Assembly (NCBI GenBank): GCA_029881835.1
Contig: JAOULV010000056.1
Span: 1 to 7,661 of the forward strand
Direction: 5' to 3'
DNA: 7,661 bases
Origin: Rhodospirillaceae bacterium
GTDB taxonomy: Bacteria > Pseudomonadota > Alphaproteobacteria > Rhodospirillales > Magnetovibrionaceae
This document shows positions 5,090 through 7,661 of this stretch, piece by piece; position 1 is the first letter of the stretch, and each line of letters opens with the position of its first letter. Both the position numbers and the translations under genes were made by a program. The notes below the pieces were generated by a model that saw nothing but the letters and a program-made list of their open reading frames with translations, had not been told where the DNA came from and made no database searches.

Positions 5090-6415
5090 TTAAGGTCGCC
5101 ATGTGGCGATATCGGCCGTTACCTGTTCGCCGGTTGCCATGTTCTTGACCTCGTGCATACCATTGTCATCAACGGGCGGAAACCACACAAAAGCTATTCC
5201 TTTGCGTTCGGCATAACGCAGTTGGTTTTTTAGCTTTCCTTGCTCGTGATACATTTCAACATTAATGCCGCGCGCACGAAGTTGCTGGGCGGTGGTCGCA
5301 GCTAATGCCCTATCGCTTTCGGGTAACTGTGCCACCATAACCGCAGTCGGGCTTTTGGCACCAATATCAAGCTTTCCTTCTTTTAGTAACTTGACAAATA
5401 TTCTCGTCAAACCAATAGAAAACCCAACGCCCGGAAGACGTTTGTTCATGTAACTGGAAACAAGATTGTCATAACGCCCGCCAGAACAAATTGACGGGAA
5501 ATCAGGATAATCGGCAAGCTTGGTTTCATATACCGTGCCGGTGTAATAATCAAAACCGCGCGCAATAGAAAGATCGGCAAACACCACCCCGGGCGGAATA
5601 TGCGATAGCGCGTTCATTACAAATTCAAGCTCAGTCAAACCTTCGTCCAAGGTTTCATTTTCTATTCCCAGTGCACGCACCGCAGAAACAAAGCTTGAAT
5701 CATTTGTTCTTATTTTTGCCAACGACAGGCACTTGGCTACCATTTCGCCATCCAGCCTCAATTCATCAAGAAGAAGCTTGCCCACCCCGTCTGGGCCGAT
5801 TTTGTCCATTTTATCGACTATGCGGATAACCTCGATAACGTTGCTTAAGCCAAGCCCGCTATAGAAACCTTGCAATATTTTGCGGTTGTTTATGTTGATG
5901 GTGACATTGCCAACATTAAGACGCTGAAAAATTTCATAGGCAATGGCCGGCATTTCCGCATCGAATTCGATGGAAAGGTTATCGTTGTCTATGACATCGA
6001 TATCGCATTGCAAAAATTCGCGAAAGCGCCCTTCTTGTGGGCGTTCGCCGCGCCATGCTTTTTGTATTTGATAGCGTTTAAACGGAAAAACCAAATCGCC
6101 ATAATGCTGGGCAACGTAACGCGCCAACGGAACCGTCAGGTCGTAATGTAGCGCAACCCGGGCATCGGAGCGGGCATCAGGGTCTTCATGTAAACGTTTT
6201 AGTGCATATATTTCTTTATCGGCATCGCCGCCTTTGGCCACCAGTACGTCAACTTCTTCGACTGACGGGGTTTCGATTGAGCAAAAACCATAAGATTCAA
6301 AAACCGAGCGAATTTCATCAATCCAGCGAAGCTCAACCAGGCGCTCTTCGGGAAGCCATTCGGGGTAGCCGCTGACCGGGCGCGGTTTAAATATTTTTTG
6401 TTTTTCTTCAGACAT
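5090..6415 (-). CDS. hisS: Histidyl-tRNA synthetase
   Basis: Class II aminoacyl-tRNA synthetase that charges tRNA-His in the cytoplasm. Motif 2 is at about 117-135 (QKAWRGERPQEGRFREF). The histidine-specific block ARGFDYYTGTVYE is at 285-297, with Arg286 in the place of the catalytic arginine. SGGRYDNL is at 311-318 and motif 3 (PGVGFSIGLTRI) at 328-339. The anticodon-binding domain fills about 355-441. Its length of 441 is normal. At 90-99 it has HYDLTVPLAR, where the E. coli type has an LRPEGTAG segment, so it belongs to the YDLTVP-type branch. Its motif 2 also differs from the NEKPGPGRFRQF form of Rhizobium-like alphaproteobacteria. The ATG has no clear Shine-Dalgarno sequence. Confidence 0.97.
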   Translation of the reverse strand: MSEEKQKIFKPRPVSGYPEWLPEERLVELRWIDEIRSVFESYGFCSIETPSVEEVDVLVAKGGDADKEIYALKRLHEDPDARSDARVALHYDLTVPLARYVAQHYGDLVFPFKRYQIQKAWRGERPQEGRFREFLQCDIDVIDNDNLSIEFDAEMPAIAYEIFQRLNVGNVTININNRKILQGFYSGLGLSNVIEVIRIVDKMDKIGPDGVGKLLLDELRLDGEMVAKCLSLAKIRTNDSSFVSAVRALGIENETLDEGLTELEFVMNALSHIPPGVVFADLSIARGFDYYTGTVYETKLADYPDFPSICSGGRYDNLVSSYMNKRLPGVGFSIGLTRIFVKLLKEGKLDIGAKSPTAVMVAQLPESDRALAATTAQQLRARGINVEMYHEQGKLKNQLRYAERKGIAFVWFPPVDDNGMHEVKNMATGEQVTADIATWRP

Positions 6416-6477
6416 TTGGTTTGGCTTTACTCACTTTATGGGGTGGTTGGCTTGGCGGGCGCTTGCAACAGGTACCC

Positions 6478-6506
6478 GGTATATCCGAGCACAATAGCGT
6501 GCGCAA
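6478..6506 (-). promoter_or_regulatory. Candidate hisS promoter
   Basis: On the - strand TTGCGC (6506-6501) and TATACC (6483-6478) are exactly 17 bases apart, each matching four of six consensus positions. The predicted start near 6471 leaves a leader of about 55 bases. It lies in the 262-base divergent region shared with the response regulator gene, for which no promoter of comparable quality is visible: TTGTAA at 6603-6608 has no well-spaced -10 partner. Confidence 0.35.
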
Positions 6507-6677
6507 CAAAAGCGTAAAGCGGGCGCAGGCTGCATCAACTATCGCAATCTATCCATATTCTTCAACAGGTTAGAATAATTGTATTAATTTTATAAAAACC
6601 CCTTGTAAACACCGTTTTCCACCACAATATACAACCTGTGATTTTATTAAAAATTAAAAACAATCTAAGGATTTCAA

Positions 6678-7244
6678 ATGGATAAGGTCAAAATACTGCT
6701 CGCCGACGATGATGAGGATGTTTTGGGCATATATAAATTCCGCCTAGAAAATGACGGTTTTAGCGTTGATACGGCCACCGATGGCACCAGCGCCATTATT
6801 GAAGCCACCCGTATTGACCCCGACGTTTTGGTGCTTGATTACCGCATGCCACCGGGCGAGGAAGGTGGCCTTTCGGCCCTTACCCAACTGCGCCGTCAGG
6901 GGTTTTTTAAACCCATAATAATGGTGACCGGCTCAGACGACCAACGGGTCGCCATCCAGTCTTTCCGCGAGGGCGTAAAAGATAATTCATTTTTTGATTT
7001 CTTGCACAAACCGGTTGATCTCGACGTTTTGGTTTTAAAGGTAAAGCTTGCTTACCTGCACGCCAACGCCGCCAACCGGGGGGTAAGGATTGTAGATGAA
7101 ATGATCACCCTTTATACCGCACTTTCCGACCTTAGAAAAAATAGCCAAATCAACCCCGGTGCCGACAGCGGGCTTGAAAGCCGGGTTGATGGCATATTGC
7201 GCCGCTTTGCAACCGTAACCGGCGACAGCGGCAAGGACGCTTAA
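6678..7244 (+). CDS. Response regulator: receiver domain with a short helical tail, no DNA-binding domain
   Basis: The receiver domain covers about residues 3-125. It has the acidic pocket DDD (10-12), the phosphoacceptor Asp54 in LVLDYRMPP, the switch Thr84 in MVTGSDD, and the conserved Lys111 in FLHKPVD, so all catalytic residues are present. The remaining 60 residues (about 126-188) look helical and match no output domain that I recognise: no winged helix, HTH, GGDEF or EAL. It probably acts by protein-protein contact or as a phosphorelay intermediate, as in CheY- or Spo0F-like regulators. No histidine kinase is in the window, so the partner is unknown. The start is well supported by AAGGA (6667-6671), 6 bases before the ATG. 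It is divergent from hisS. Confidence 0.92.
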   Translation: MDKVKILLADDDEDVLGIYKFRLENDGFSVDTATDGTSAIIEATRIDPDVLVLDYRMPPGEEGGLSALTQLRRQGFFKPIIMVTGSDDQRVAIQSFREGVKDNSFFDFLHKPVDLDVLVLKVKLAYLHANAANRGVRIVDEMITLYTALSDLRKNSQINPGADSGLESRVDGILRRFATVTGDSGKDA

Positions 7245-7248
7245 ATCA

Positions 7249-7661
7249 ATGAACGCCCTATTCTTCATCTTGCAACAAATTTCCCAGTTCGCCCAAGCTG
7301 GCGTTGCAATTTTCGGCACAGGGCAAACCGATATTTATAAGGGCGCAACGAAAAATAGGGCACACCATAGAAAGGCCACTGTCGATATGGTCGGGGTTTT
7401 TGTTTTTACACCCGCTTACAATTTTTTCTCTGGCTTGGTTGAGTATCAGCGCGCAGCCATGGCGCATTTTGGTTTTGCCATCGCCATCGGGTTTGGCGTT
7501 ATCATGCGCATCATCCAAATCATTGTTCCCAAAACTGTAAAACGGGCTAAGATCCATCAGGCAACCATGTCCTTTGTGTCACAAATCATTTCTGAACAAA
7601 TGCTTCGGCACGCAGAGGCACAAGGAAGCATTTCATTAAATTTATGGCAGCGCACCAGCGG
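7249..7661 (+). CDS. Alternative open frame running off the right edge (partial), antisense to 7258-7557
   Basis: An ATG 4 bases after the response regulator stop opens a frame of 137 codons with no stop before the window ends. AAGGA lies 11 bases upstream, which is longer than ideal. Two Ile/Val/Phe-rich stretches (about residues 46-60 and 70-92) could be membrane segments. Against it: leucine, aspartate and glutamate are scarce while glutamine and isoleucine are high, as expected of a frame read codon-for-codon antisense to a real gene. For it: the last 35 codons extend beyond the competing frame and still look protein-like. It and the 7258-7557 frame are unlikely both to be genes. I recognise no family. 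Confidence 0.25.
   Translation, partial: MNALFFILQQISQFAQAGVAIFGTGQTDIYKGATKNRAHHRKATVDMVGVFVFTPAYNFFSGLVEYQRAAMAHFGFAIAIGFGVIMRIIQIIVPKTVKRAKIHQATMSFVSQIISEQMLRHAEAQGSISLNLWQRTS
7258..7557 (-). CDS. Small cysteine-rich protein of unknown function
   Basis: I do not recognise this 99-residue protein. Residues 10-30 are rich in Asp, Asn, Gly and Lys (including DGDGKTK), and the rest has six cysteines at 35, 50, 66, 71, 80 and 84; the last four form CPIFRC and CAENC pairs that could bind a metal or cluster or form disulfides. There is no signal peptide or membrane span. Amino acid and codon use look normal (about 11% Leu, plenty of Asp and Glu), which favours it over the antisense + strand frame. 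The ribosome binding site is poor: AAGGA lies 12 bases from the ATG. The ATG overlaps the TGA of another short - strand frame entering from the right edge (TGATG), which would fit translational coupling if that frame is a gene. It converges on the response regulator with 13 bases between the stops. Confidence 0.45.
   Translation of the reverse strand: MDLSPFYSFGNNDLDDAHDNAKPDGDGKTKMRHGCALILNQAREKIVSGCKNKNPDHIDSGLSMVCPIFRCALINIGLPCAENCNASLGELGNLLQDEE

Noticed and set aside
6452..6467. Sigma-54-like sequence TTGGCGGGCGCTTGCA upstream of the response regulator
   Set aside because: GG and GC are one base closer than the fixed spacing of -24/-12 promoters, and it lies about 210 bases from the gene.
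1..7661. CRISPR arrays, insertion sequences, tRNA or rRNA genes
   Set aside because: No regularly spaced repeats, transposase-like proteins, terminal inverted repeats or tRNA-like cloverleaf sequences were seen on either strand.

Overview
The window looks like part of an alphaproteobacterial chromosome of moderate, fairly low GC. The best taxonomic cue is the MoaA protein: the CDFRCSYCMAEDM segment, the TGGPSKYV segment, TCTGTLYMCLGQ and the ARHMSVTGG ending all resemble the alphaproteobacterial form. The short NAD kinase and the class 2 PyrD fit a Gram-negative host. Nothing points to a phage, plasmid or insertion sequence.

Layout, left to right: (1) positions 18-55, a strong intrinsic terminator closing a gene outside the window; (2) moaA (124-1113, +) and nadK (1204-1971, +); (3) pyrD (1982-3049, -), convergent with nadK and 10 bases from it; (4) a 331-base regulatory region (3050-3380) holding a consensus-perfect sigma-54 promoter; (5) two small unrecognised genes on the + strand (3381-3638 and 3677-3883), the second with a probable membrane segment; (6) a convergent gene on the - strand (3896-4948) for an exported FecR-domain protein with a very acidic C-terminal tail; (7) hisS (5090-6415, -); (8) a divergent promoter region and a response regulator made of a receiver domain plus a short helical tail (6678-7244, +); (9) a right edge where a cysteine-rich - strand frame (7258-7557) and a + strand frame running off the end (7249-7661) occupy the same DNA, so at most one is likely to be real.

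The conserved genes serve unrelated housekeeping pathways: molybdenum cofactor, NADP supply, pyrimidine synthesis and histidyl-tRNA. They do not form a functional cluster. The part most likely to be new biology is 3218-3883. A 15-bp inverted repeat, a near-consensus IHF-like site and a -24/-12 promoter stand in the order and spacing of an enhancer-activated sigma-54 promoter, in front of two tandem small genes that each have a good ribosome binding site. The activator and the proteins' function are unknown. The promoter, enhancer and IHF calls come from reading the sequence and have not been tested.
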